Positions 35,334 to 45,960 of a stretch of 60,000 nucleotides of DNA are shown here, piece after piece. The stretch is taken from NCBI RefSeq assembly GCF_963678635.1, contig NC_087065.1, positions 20,963,480 through 21,023,479 on the forward strand, in the 5' to 3' direction. The stretch comes from Symsagittifera roscoffensis. Lineage: Eukaryota > Xenacoelomorpha > Acoela > Convolutidae. The notes below the pieces were generated by a model. It worked only from the letters and a program-made list of their open reading frames with translations. It did not search any database and was not told where the DNA came from. Both the position numbers and the translations under genes were made by a program. Numbering within the stretch: the first letter of the stretch is position 1; every line of letters starts with the position of its first letter.

Positions 35334-36890
35334 GATTTGCTATTTATTTGATAGAAAGCTGAACTAGAGTTTGAAAATCAGCAGTTAAATTAGTAATTTT
35401 TCTGAAAATAACCAAGCTTTGATTGAAATTCTGATAGTAAATGTGTTTCAACCTTAATTGCAGGCAACTATTAACTGAAGGTTTGCCATACTGTCACTTT
35501 ATACAATAGCGGACTTAGTTAAGCGCAAATTCCACATTTTATTCTCTAAAGTGTTTGTTTATAATGTCTATTTCGGACAACATTTCCTTTGAAATTCAGT
35601 AAACATTTTTCATATACTCAGAGCAAATGATCAGAGCTATCCTATCCTCTACTTAACCATCAATATTTTTTCATATGCGACGTGTAACTTTCTGAGCCAG
35701 AAATTGGAAACAATCAGTGTGAAAACTTTACTAAACTCGGGCGTTTTTTACTTTTTCACGCGAAGTCAATTAATTTTTTGCAGATGTGGAAAACTGTCAT
35801 TTTCAGACCCGGATTACATCGATGAGTCTTTGAAACCAAATAGAAAAAATTAAGTGGAGGGTACCTGCCATCATTTGCTCTGGTCTTATATAAAAACTTC
35901 AAAAGAAATGATGTCCAAAATAGCTGAATTTTGCATTTAATAAATGAATCCATACAATTCACTTCACTTCGTCTATAAGGAACAAAAAAGTAGACGTGGC
36001 ATACTGAAAACTGTAAAAAGGCAGCTGAATAGCACGTGCACAGAAACTAACCATGCTTAAACATGTAAACTTTTTTTCAATTCTTTAAAAACATTGTTAC
36101 TATGCGGTATAACTGTATAGTAAACAGCATAACACTATACAGCAAAAGTGTTATGCTGTAATAGTAACATAGTAAACAAGCAAAACACTTGCTATGAAAA
36201 CGTTGAAAAATTGTTGAAAAACGTTGAAGAATGGGAAGTCGCCAAAAAAAACTAATTTTTCTCATAAACCTTGATAATATTCAAATTGATAAAAACTATT
36301 CCGGCCCTTTAAAACTGTGTAAAAGCATTGTTTTTGTTTTTAATTTCTCCGCACAAAATTTTGCCGGCCGTGAACTGGCCGTCTCAAAAAATCACTATTT
36401 CCCACTGTATGCTTGCGAATCATAAGCAATCTTATCTTAGCTAATTCCATAAGAATGTGCGGCAAAGTTCGGTCGCAGACTTTTGCAACCTCAAAGCAAA
36501 CCTCAAAGCAAAATAATGTGACTGCTCATCAATTTTGGTTCTTTTCCGGTACGTTTCCAAAATTTTTGATTGGTCAAAACCTGAAAGTGAGGTAAACAGA
36601 TTTTCAAGCCGTAAGCAATGGTAACTTTCTACAAAAAAGTTGGAGAGCAAACATACCAATGAACCGATAACTAACTAATTTCCCACATGAACTATTTGTT
36701 TTGTATTTTTCCTTACTGTAAGGCCTCATGTTATAGGTCATGCTCGCTGAAAAAACTCTGATTACGTTCAAATACAATATAACATCCACCCTTCAAAAAT
36801 ATTTGTCTACAATTTAGTCTGACACGATGTAAAATTATTTAACTCCTGGAAACAAAACTGAATGATTTCGAACCAATTTACGCCTTGCTT

Positions 36891-37250
36891 AGTGTAATTG
36901 CTCCAATTTTTAAAAAACCCAAATCAATTTTGCTACTTTTTAAACTATTCTGAGGTTTTATTGTCGTGTATTAGGAATATAGTTTGTTTTTAATGCTTTC
37001 TCGAAATGCTTGTCGATTTTTGAACAAATTGAAAATTTTAATTTCAAAGAATTAGTTCATCTATTTAATTACTTACTTCTTTTTCTTGATTCCGTTTGTG
37101 TGTAGCGATTATAACGTTCGTAGAGAATCAGTTTCCATGCTAACCACTAAATTATATCCAAGAGTTTGAGTTCATATTCCATATTCATTTCATAATCACA
37201 AGCGGCAGCAATGTTTTTTTTTTACAAAATTGTTGACGAAGAACTGTCGG
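36891..37250. other. AT-rich spacer, nothing recognised
   Basis: Low-copy AT-rich sequence between the segmental duplication and the foldback repeat family. I see no open frame, RNA or repeat in it. Confidence 0.5.
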
Positions 37251-37254
37251 TGAT

Positions 37255-40170
37255 CTTTTGAATAATGAATAACCTAGCCCCGTTTTTCACCAATCTTTTG
37301 AAATTCAAATTTACTTTTTGATCAAGACCACGGCTTTTCTCAAATCTCATTCGATACACCTGCCGAACGATCGTGACGAAATTTTTTTTGTTTGCTTATG
37401 ACTAGAAATTTGAATGTCAATTATAATATGGTTGTCGTCAGTTCACAGAGATCATGATTTTTTAAATTTTGTTTCTAATTAATTAGTGTTTATCTTTTTA
37501 GAAAAATTTCACCAGACGGTTTTTTTGAAATTCGAAGAAGTAAAGTAATGATGTCCGAATTGCTAAATCAGATCATTATTTTTCTCAAATTTTTTAAACT
37601 CTCATAGTACTTTTTTGGTACTTTCCTGATGTTTGTGTGCGGGTGTGTGTTCGATTTTTTCCACGCACAATCAGGTGTCATAATTAATTATCGAGACAAA
37701 TCGATTGATAAATCATAATGAAACTTTTTTAGTAGTGATTCAAATAACATTTTAAAATATTCAACCTTTTTGTTTTAGTAATTATGCCCGAAAATTTTTT
37801 TGAACAGCGACACGCCATCCTTGTTTCACCTTAGAATTAATTCCTACATTCTTACGAAAAACAATTGTTCTGAATTGCATGTGCGTTTTCTTATTTTGTT
37901 TTAAATGAAAATTAAATAACGGAGCGTTTGCAAAATACTTGGCAGTTTGAGGCAAAATGATTCGTTTTGGAGCGTTTAGGCCTAATCTATTCGACCTTAG
38001 CTTGGTCTTTTTAATTTGTCCTACTCTTGTTTTTTTTGAAAATTGTTAACGAGCCGCTTCACTACTCCCATACTCATTGATGCATGGTTGGTGGCACTGC
38101 TCAGATTTTGTCCTTTTTGTTCCAACTTACTTAACGAAAGTAACGGTACATTTGTGCTCGGTGTGATTTTTTTCTTCAGACAAATTTCGTCTGAAGAAAA
38201 AAATCACACCGAGCACAAATGTACCGTTACTTTCGTTAAGTAAGTCGGAACAAAAAGGACAAAATCTGAGCAGTGCCACCAACCATGCATCAATGAGTAT
38301 GGGAGTAGTGAAGCGGCTCGTTAATAATTTTCAAAAAAAACAAGAGTAGGACAAATTAAAAAGACCAAGCTAAGGTCGAATAGATCAGGCCTAAACGCTC
38401 CAAAACGAATCATTTTGCCTCAAACTGCCAAGTATTTTGCAAACGCTCCGTTATTTAATTTTCATTTAAAACAAAATAAGAAAACGCACATGCAATTCAG
38501 AACAATTGTTTTTCGTAAGAATGTAGAAATTAATTCTAAAGTGAAACAAGGATGGCGTGTCGCTGTTCAAAAAAATTTTCGGGCATAATTACTAAAATAA
38601 AAGGTTGAATATTTTAAAATGTTATTTGAATCACTACTAAAAAAGTTTCATTATGATTTATCAATCGATTTGTCTCGATAATTAATTTTTAGCTCGACTT
38701 TTTAGCTAACCATTTTTGGCAGATTTTTTTTAAGTTCACTCAAATTGTATTGATGTTCTGAGCTTCAATTTGAAAAAACATTTCACCTGTGATAACTTTT
38801 TGGATAGTTTCGTGGGTTTTATGATTCCCATTTTGGCCAGTGTGTGACAATTCAAGCTTATTTGCTATAGTTGACTTGTTACTAGGAACGAATTCTATGA
38901 ACTTGTACTTTATATGTTGTGTGGGGGACGATTTTTACAAAAACTTCAAGTTTTTTAAAAAATTATCATTTTATTTTGTTACTTTAATTTTTGATGGTAT
39001 TTTTTCACCTTCGTCTGCTTATCATTTTTTACAATTACTTTGGCGAAAAATTGTAAGTGATTTTCCAGATAGTATTTGTCCTAGACCTGGTTTTCTCACC
39101 ATGCTTTTAAAAATTACAATTACTTGGTGATCAAGTCCACTGCTTTTCTCAAATCTCTTTGGATACACCTGTCCAACGATCTTGACAAAAAAAAACAAGT
39201 TTCTAGGAAAATGCTCGGATGTTAAATATGTTATGATTGTCGTCAGTTAACAGAGGTCATACCTTTTTTTCATAATTTTTTCATTCTTTTCTAACTTATT
39301 TACTCCTAGAAAACTTTTTTGGTACTTTCTTGGTACTTTGTCTTCGGGCGTGCGGTCGTTTTTTTTTTCATGCAAAATCAGATCCCACAATTAGTCATCG
39401 AGAAAGATAGAATGATATATCATAAGCAAACCTTTTTAGTAGGGATTCAAACAAAATCTTAAAACTTGAAACAGTTTGCAAAATTTTTGGCAGTTTGAGG
39501 CGAAATTATTCAATTTGGAGCGTTTAGGCCTAATCTATTCGTCCTAGGCTTGGTCTTATTAATTTGTCCCAAATACAATTAATTTCTCTCCTGGCAACTA
39601 CAATTTGCCCTTCATAAAATTCCTCGTTTTTTGGATACTTCGTTTTTTGGATACTTGTCATTGAGGCGCTTCACTCCTCTCATACCCATTGTTGCCTGGT
39701 TAGTGGAATTGCTCAGATTTTGTCTTTTTTGTTCCGACTTTTGGAGGAAAGTAACGGAATATTTGTGCACGGGGTGGTTTTTTCATCAGACAAATTTTGT
39801 TTTTTTCTAACTAGCCATTTTTACCATTTTTATATCATTCAAAAAGTACTGTTGTCCTGTGTTTAAATTTGGAAAAACAATTCATGTTTTTGGAAAGATT
39901 GTGATCATTTTTCGTAAAGCTGGTACAACTATCCCGCGATATATTTCGCGCTATTAATGCGTAAGGGGAGATGTAATCCCTGTTAGAGTTGATTGAAGGA
40001 ATTTTGATTGCCACAATTGAATTGTTACTAGGAACCAAATATCTGACTTGGTACTTTATATGGCTTGTGGGGAGATGATTTGCACAAAGTCTCAAATTAA
40101 AAAGGTTGTCATTTTATTTAATTACATTTATTTTTTTGATGGTTTTTTTACCTTCTTCTGCTTATTAAGC
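37255..40170. repeat. Diverged repeat family, two direct copies plus an inverted arm
   Basis: The text at 37,310-37,460 (GATCAAGACCACGGCTTTTC and on) returns at 39,128-39,260; 37,900-38,180 returns at 39,470-39,800; and 38,690-38,950 returns at 39,810-40,090. This gives two direct copies of a repeat of about 1.0-1.4 kb, with the first interrupted by the inverted arm of the palindrome. A third, more diverged piece appears at about 42,250-42,450. There are no long ORFs, terminal repeats or recognisable transposase, so the origin is unknown. The 96-codon frame at 38,840-39,130 is not open in the second copy. Confidence 0.7.
37682..38687. repeat. Near-perfect ~1-kb palindrome
   Basis: Two arms of about 500 bp, 37,682-38,181 and 38,189-38,687, are inverted copies with only about five mismatches noted by eye. 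They are separated by a 7-nt centre (AAATTTC at 38,182-38,188) between CTTCAGAC and GTCTGAAG. The outer ends read AATTAATTATCGAGAC and its complement. Single strands of this region could fold into one long hairpin. Confidence 0.95.
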
Positions 40171-40370
40171 TGACAAAAATTTTGAACTATAATTTCAGTC
40201 CTCTGTAATTGTTTTTTTTATCGAATCTTTTTTGGTTGGGCTATTCAGTTAGAATTTTTTTGTGCTTTTTTTATAATCCGCGAATTTTCCCGACTCATTT
40301 TGCGAATTTGCCCGACTCATTTTGCGAATTTTTGCTACCCTAGCCTCTTGCGGGAGCATGGAGTTTTTTT

Positions 40371-41505
40371 TTACTATGCCTCGGTTAATTTTTCGGCCGC
40401 CCTGACTTATCTTTTGACCGCTACGACAAATTTTTCGACATTACAGCGAATAATTTTTCAACCGCCGCGACTAATTTTTTGACCCCCGCGACTATTTTTT
40501 TGATCACTGCGATTGTTTTTGGACCGCTGCGAATAATTTTTTTACCGCCGCGTCTGACTTTTCGACCACCGCGACTAATTTTTCGACCGTCACGACTATT
40601 CATTTGACCGCCGCGACTAGTTTTCGACGACCGGGAGTTATTTTTCGACCACTGCGACCATTTTTTTGACCGCGGCGACTATTTTTTTGACATCCGCTAC
40701 TAATTTTTTGACCGCCGCCTCTATTTTTTTGACATCCGCTACTAATTTTTTGACCGCCGCCTCTATTTTTTTGACCGCCGCTACCAATTTTTTGACCGCG
40801 GCGACTATTTTTTCGACCAGTGCGTCTAATTTTGGACCACCGCGAGTAGTTTTTCGACCGCCGTGATTAATTTTTTGACCAAATTTTTTGACCAACGCGA
40901 CTATTTTTACTATGCCCCGGTTAATTTTTCGGCCGCCCTAACTTATCTTTTGACCGCTACGACAAATTTTTCGACATTACAGCGAATAGTTTTTCGACCG
41001 CCGCGACTAATTTTTTGACCCCCGCGACTATTTTTTTGATCACTGCGATTGTTTTTGGACCACTGCGAATAATTTTTTTTACCGCCGCGTCTAACTTTTC
41101 GACCACCGCGACTAATTTTTCGACCGTCACGACTATTCATTCGACCGCCGCGACTAGTTTTCGACGACCGGGAGTTATTTTTCGACCACTGCGACCATTT
41201 TTTTGACCGCGGCGACTATTTTTTTGACATCCGCTACTAATTTTTTGACCGCCGCCTCTATTTTTTTGACATCCGCTACTAATTTTTTGACCGCCGCCTC
41301 TATTTTTTTGACCGCCGCCACCAATTTTTTGACCGCGGCGACTATTTTTTCGACCAGTGCGTCTAATTTTGGACCACCGCGAGTAGTTTTTCGACCGCCG
41401 TGATTAATTTTTTGACCAAATTTTTTGACCAACGCGACTATTTTTTCGACCAACGCGACTAATTTTTCGACCGCGGCGACTAGTTTTTCGACCGCGTCGA
41501 ATAGT
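40371..41505. repeat. 21-bp GC-richer minisatellite with 536-bp higher-order period
   Basis: The basic unit is about 21 bp of the type ACCGCCGCGACTATTTTTTTG. A higher-order period is marked by TTACTATGCC at 40,371 and 40,907, so 40,371-40,906 and 40,907-41,442 are near-identical 536-bp copies, followed by a short tail. Because 21 is a multiple of three, frames stay open on both strands (Lys-rich heptads on minus). But 536 is not a multiple of three, so no frame persists across copies, which argues against a protein. Confidence 0.93.
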
Positions 41506-42816
41506 TAAATGAGTTTTCTTCGCTTTGTCAATGGTTAAGTTTTGGTTTCTGCTTCCGTAAGCTGTACTTGCCAGAAAAGGCAATTTCACGCAAGAAAAGG
41601 TGATTTGGATTAGTCTGATTGCATTAACATAATTGCATGTAGCTCAAATAAATCATGCTTATGACATTTTTATGGATTCTTGACATCACTTTTCAATGAC
41701 CCTCTGATTTTTATATAATCGGTGAGAGACTTTGCTTCTCTTTTCTGTGTTTTTTTTTAAGTTCAATAGATCTCTTTTTCTTTTTGGCTGTTGTGTCAAA
41801 GTTGATACCAATTATTACAAGCCAATATTTGACCAATCATTGATAACTTGAGCCCATTTGTTCACGTTGGATTCTTGAATTTTTGGCCCGGTGTTTTTAA
41901 AACTGCTCTAAAAAGTTAAATATTAGAAGTCTTCCCTTTGCTTTCTTGTCAGCGTGACTCTTCACGCCTCTTAGAATAATATGAACTGATGCTTGTTTGA
42001 TGGTGTAACTGTTTTTAATTAGAAATTTTCATGTTTGTGTTGACTTGATCTTAGTTCTGTCGCATAAAACGTACGATAATCTATTTTTAATTACTGGAAC
42101 TGTTAATTTGGTAGTTCTAAAACCTTCTCATGTTGATAACTTGAAGCGCTTTCAATACACAGACGAAAGCCCAACAATTTCTTACCCACATTGCCTCTAA
42201 TTCTGGTTTACGTTTTACGAGTCTGCATTCGCATGTTATGCAATCAAAATTTTGTTTCCAGTTGTGTTCTACATGCTTTTGTTTTTTTCCCACGCAAACT
42301 CAAGTACCACAAATAACCATCGAAATTGGTCGAGTGAGATATTTTATATTAAGCCCTTTTCAGTCGTGGTTTAAACGACAACAAAAAAATTTGGAAAACT
42401 GTCAATTTGTTTAGAAAAACAGGTCCAAAAATTTTAAGGTTTAATATAAGTTTGAGCGAGTAAGGTGATCAAGTAACGCTCATTATGTAGAAATCATATT
42501 TTTTTTCTATTCTAAAAAAAATAATTTTTTTTTATGAAACATTTACTTTAAGATGTTTCCATTAGCAGTTATTTGATTAAAAGAAACTTTTAAAAAAATG
42601 TTTTTTTTTTTGAAAAGTTTTTTGGAAAAAAAATCAAAAAAATATATTCTTTTTTTTTATTTTTTTTTTATCTTTTAAAGACAAAATTTGTCGATCATGT
42701 CTAATTCACTTGATTTTTTTTCTGATCCTAATTTAGAATTTGATTTGATAATAAACTTCCTTTTGGTTATTTTTTTACAGGTAAAAATCAATATCAATGA
42801 ACACTTTTTTCAGTTG
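41506..42816. other. AT-rich spacer with T-runs and a diverged repeat piece
   Basis: I see no gene. A diverged fragment of the 37-40 kb repeat family is recognisable at about 42,250-42,450 (CCACGCAAACTCAAGTACC, ATCGAAATTGGTCGAG). Long T- and A-runs at 42,500-42,680 precede the assembly gap and may be why assembly broke there. Confidence 0.55.
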
Positions 42817-43016
42817 NNNNNNNNNNNNNNNNNNNNNNNNNNNNNNNNNNNNNNNNNNNNNNNNNNNNNNNNNNNNNNNNNNNNNNNNNNNNNNNNNNNN
42901 NNNNNNNNNNNNNNNNNNNNNNNNNNNNNNNNNNNNNNNNNNNNNNNNNNNNNNNNNNNNNNNNNNNNNNNNNNNNNNNNNNNNNNNNNNNNNNNNNNNN
43001 NNNNNNNNNNNNNNNN
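42817..43016. other. Assembly gap (200 N)
   Basis: Exactly 200 undetermined bases. The round number suggests an arbitrary or estimated scaffold gap, so the true distance between the flanks is unknown. Open frames drawn across it are meaningless. Confidence 0.98.
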
Positions 43017-43469
43017 AACTTTTATGTACAATAGTTAATAGGATCAAAGTTTAGACAAAGCACGATCCTGGATTGTACTGAACAATACATATAAAGGCTA
43101 TTTTATTTATAATTCTTGGTATTTAACACAGAAGCAACGCGCCTGCAAACAAGCATTTGATTCATTTCGTTTTTTATCTTATCCCGTTTAACTCAAGTAT
43201 TTGCGCTCCGTTAGTTCATGCTAGTGAATTTTAAAGTTCTTGTAAAAATTTTGATTGATTCCCCTTATGAACGCATGATTTTTATAAAAAACTTGTCACG
43301 GAGAATTTCTAGCCATCAAAAGACAACAATTGAAACCAAACAATCATGATTGGATCAGTATAGATCATCCAGTTGTTCCAATTAAATTCCTAAATCATTT
43401 AAAATTTGGTTTGAAAGCGTATCAGAGAAGAATTGACTTTTTACTAACGGAAATTATTTTCTGATTCAG

Positions 43470-43880
43470 CGGGTGCAGCCAAACTAATGGTAATCGAAGG
43501 GGTGGATTTACTCGTCTCTCTGTGACAATTGCTGTTCAAGTGGTTTTGTGAGTGCGTTCCTCCATCGGATAATCAATTTGGATCTCTCCAGGAAATTCAG
43601 AGGCTAGAGTCGTCCTGGGGAGTGGAGTCACCAACTCCGCGTCCTATTACCTCATTTGCAGATACTTCGACTCCTGTTACTTCGCCTCCAGTAAGTCCTT
43701 GATGTAGTGAGCGGACACCCGAAAACAGATGAGGAGAAACTTCAACTGCACCCAGAGAGAAAAAATTGACAAGAGTGGAACAATCTCTGCTACACTTGGA
43801 GCCTATTTGAAAGACTTTGAAGTCTCTTTTGCGTTTTGGACTGGTTCGTTGTGACAGCTGAGTTGCAGTTTATTATCTGG
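43470..43880 (+). pseudogene. GC-richer coding-like block, unidentified
   Basis: This ~400-bp block is visibly richer in G+C than its surroundings and has long stretches without stops on the plus strand, but in changing frames. About 43,535-43,703 reads KWFCECVPPSDNQFGSLQ and continues into the exon candidate at 43,592-43,690. About 43,715-43,780 reads SGHPKTDEEKLQLHPERKN and then a stop. A further part after 43,790 reads EWNNLCYTWSLFERL. An acceptor-like TTCTGATTCAG precedes the block at about 43,460-43,471. I recognise no family. It may be one or two exons of a gene with the rest outside or in the gap, or an old gene remnant. Confidence 0.35.
43592..43690 (+). CDS. Candidate 99-nt internal exon
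   Basis: The segment is preceded by TTTGGATCTCTCCAG and followed by GTAAGTCC, so it has both an AG acceptor with a pyrimidine-rich lead and a strong GTAAGT donor. It is 99 nt long, in phase 0 on both sides, and codes for 33 residues starting EIQRLESSWGVESPTPRPIT, rich in Ser, Thr and Pro toward the end. Without splicing the frame stops four codons later. No partner exons could be assigned: the 200-N gap lies 575 bp upstream. Function unknown. Confidence 0.35.
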
Positions 43881-44460
43881 TTTTATAACTTTTTGTGATT
43901 ATTGGAAATTTCAAACAGCAAAAATTTTCAAATTCTTGATAAAAAACAAAAAGCAATACAATGAACAAAATTAGTCTTTACAATGTTATCTACAATTTGC
44001 AACTTATGAGTCATTTATGGATAGTTCAAAAAACAGAATTAACAAAGAAACCAAAATTATATTCTTCTAGAATTTTTATATTTTTACATTCTTCTAGAAA
44101 GCTTATTTTGAAAAACGGCTCAAAAGTTGCCTCGCAAACAAGACGTTTTACGGTCTTGATGCTCTAGTACAAAATGAATAACTAGTTCAGAGGAGCATAC
44201 ATGCAGCATGTATTACACACGTCGCATATAAATTGATTCAGTGATTTTTTTTTTCTAGAATTACTTGACAAATCGGGAATCAAAATTAGAATGATTCAAG
44301 TTAACGTTATAATTATACAATTCAAGTTAAGTTTTGATACACTTCTAAACAGTCAAACTTACATGATAAAAACATCTGTACATGAGCATATGCACAAAAA
44401 CATAAGTAAAATTCATGCTCAAAAACACACACATGTGCTTTAATATGCATAATTTCTAGT
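43881..44460. other. AT-rich spacer
   Basis: I see no supported gene. A 68-codon frame at 43,961-44,167 is AT-rich and lacks coding features. CATACA/ACACAC-type simple sequence begins near 44,380. Confidence 0.45.
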
Positions 44461-44742
44461 GCTATACTTTACATCCTTCTTGAGAACTCAGTTACAGAAA
44501 AATTTCAGAGTTTAAACATAAGCTAATTTTCAACAAGCAGCTATAAGTTTCAAGTTGTTTTGTTAAGCATAATAGACGAATTACCATTAAAACACACAGA
44601 CAACAATCTAATTACTTAAAAACAAACAAATACACAGAAATGGCATAAAAAATAGGTTGTTAAAAGTACTTAATGGAGGAACAGATATATAAACTCTACA
44701 CAATTATAAACAGCTAGACAAATGTACGTTTAAAGTACTCAC

Positions 44743-44801
44743 TACAAGTGTTGTTCATATAAAGTATCTTGTGAATTACTCTTGATGGTTTCAACCAAAT
44801 G
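44743..44801 (-). CDS. Short exon-like segment 1 of a tandem series
   Basis: On the minus strand the segment is bounded by CTTTTTTAAAG at the acceptor side and GTGAGTACTT at the donor side, and it is 59 nt long. In one frame it reads HLVETIKSNSQDTLYEQHL. The frame is also open upstream to an alternative AG at 44,821, which would give a 78-nt exon starting LFSFLKHLVET. The peptide resembles exon-like segment 2 (F-[LV]-K-x2-[LV]-E-T-[IV] and a D-x-[LF]-[YD] end). It has no recognised domain. The match of both splice sites and the paralogy support an exon, but no transcript evidence is available here. Confidence 0.35.
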
Positions 44802-45056
44802 CTTTAAAAAAGAAAAGAGTCTGGTTTTTGGTTGTAATTTTAGCTGTATATGGTAATTGAGCGTCTAAAAGGGTTTGTTTGAACATATAAATGAATAAGA
44901 ACTTATACAGAAGAATAAATAAGCCTACCTAAAAATATTATCAAATATGTAAATGAAACGGCAGTAATTACAGATACATATATATATATATACGCATACG
45001 CACCTTACATACTTTCAAACACATAACTATATACATATACAGGAACAAGTACTTAC

Positions 45057-45119
45057 ATCAAATGAGTCATCTGGACTGTGTTGTTCATTTACAGTTTCTA
45101 GAAAAGTTTTCACAAATTT
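45057..45119 (-). CDS. Short exon-like segment 2 of a tandem series
   Basis: This is the best of the series. The minus strand has CATTGTTTAG, then 63 nt open in phase 0 at both ends, then a strong donor GTAAGTACTTG. It codes for Lys followed by FVKTFLETVNEQHSPDDSFD, an amphipathic start and an acidic end. An internal alternative acceptor (CTTTTCTAG at 45,098) would give a 41-nt exon. A length divisible by three would let the exon be skipped or added without breaking the frame, as in micro-exon genes. It joins segment 1 (59-nt form) in frame. Function unknown. Confidence 0.4.
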
Positions 45120-45281
45120 CTAAACAATGTTTGATGTTTAAGCGAATAACAAAAAAAACAACCTTGAAGTTTTTTTGGATACAAACATAATTAAAAACCT
45201 GTTTAAGTACTTTTCATAACTATTCAACCACATACAAATACACAAACATACATACAAAGCTAACCCAACAAATAATTATAC

Positions 45282-45334
45282 AATGTGTCTGATACAATAT
45301 TGGTGCTGAAAGAACTTTTGATGGAACCCTGCGT
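45282..45334 (-). CDS. Short exon-like segment 3 of a tandem series
   Basis: The minus-strand frame reads FVWKTQGSIKSSFSTNIV then SDTLY, and is open from 45,358. Possible boundaries are GTCTGGAAG (weak acceptor, giving 53 nt) and the weaker donor GTATAATT. The IKSSFS-DTLY portion resembles IKSNSQDTLY of segment 1, so it looks like a paralogous unit with poorer splice sites, perhaps decayed. Confidence 0.25.
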
Positions 45335-45604
45335 CTTCCAGACAAAGAGTGACAATAATTACTTTGAATTTGTTTAGTTATATCCTTTTACAAATACATC
45401 TCTCAAATTAGTTCATTAACGATACAAATAAGAAAGCACGCTGAAAAACGTACAAAAAAAACAATTTAAAGACCCACAGACAATGCACATCCGCAGACAA
45501 CGCACACATACACAAATGCAAACATCTTTAGATACCTGGACTAAAACATGAGAAGATTCACAAAAACTGGTAAATTAACCCAGAAAAATGAAGACAACTA
45601 GTAC

Positions 45605-45648
45605 AATGAGTTTGAAATACAATTTGGATTCTGATTATGGTTTTGCGT
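45605..45648 (-). CDS. Short exon-like segment 4 of a tandem series
   Basis: Minus-strand AACATTTTCAG (good acceptor), then 44 nt starting ACGCAAAACC, then GTACTAGT (weak donor). The frame reads TQNHNQNPNCISNSL and stops shortly after without splicing. It shares with segment 3 the start ACGCA and the end CATTGTA, with a length difference of 9 nt, so the two look like related units about 320 bp apart. Confidence 0.25.
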
Positions 45649-45876
45649 CTGAAAATGTTTCTGTGACCACATTCTTACATCATTAATTACGTATAAACAT
45701 ACAAGTTTACAATTGCTAACACAAACATGTATAAACATAAGAACAAACGTACACAAAATTTGTACTGATACACAGAACAAACTTATAAAATAGTTCATCT
45801 AGAGTAACTGGTGAAGTATTTTAGATTGTTCTGGAACAATTAGTCGCAGAATTTTGATCAAAATTGAGTTTAGGTT

Positions 45877-45960
45877 TTAATCAGTTAAAGTCATGTTTCC
45901 TGAATTGCTTCCAAAGAGTACATGTAAAAGAGTTTCCAATAAATAATAAAAATACCTACG
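45877..45960 (-). CDS. Short exon-like segment 5 of a tandem series, decayed
   Basis: The minus strand reads LETLLHVLFGSNSGNMTLTD and then a stop. It follows segment 4 at about the same spacing (~275 bp) and has the same L-E-T start and acidic end, but no GT donor after ACTGAT (it reads TAAAAC). It is probably a degenerate member of the series or a terminal exon. Confidence 0.2.
   Translation of the reverse strand, partial: RRYFYYLLETLLHVLFGSNSGNMTLTD

Larger units (their letters stand above)
30846..36890. repeat. Segmental duplication, copy 1
   Basis: From GTTAACAAACACCCGGTCCG at 30,991 to CGCCTTGCTT at 36,890 the sequence is colinear with 54,360-60,000, with many substitutions and several larger gaps. 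Main differences: 31,215-31,560 is replaced by other text in copy 2; a tRNA-like segment is truncated here; the B-box gene is whole here and deleted in copy 2. Apart from that gene I see no supported coding region: frames at 31,407-31,658, 31,937-32,146, 33,908-34,129 and 34,322-34,519 are not conserved in copy 2. Since the alignment runs through the satellite on the left, the duplicated unit is larger than 8 kb. Confidence 0.9.

Noticed and set aside
38840-39130. 96-codon hydrophobic frame in the foldback repeat family
   Set aside because: Not open in the second copy at 39.95-40.17 kb; composition is that of T-rich repeat sequence.
40638-41453. Lys-rich heptad-repeat proteins on the minus strand, histone H1-like at first sight
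   Set aside because: They are produced by the 21-bp unit; the 536-bp higher-order period breaks the frame and both strands are equally open.
42688-43054. Open frames running through the N gap
   Set aside because: Composed largely of undetermined bases.
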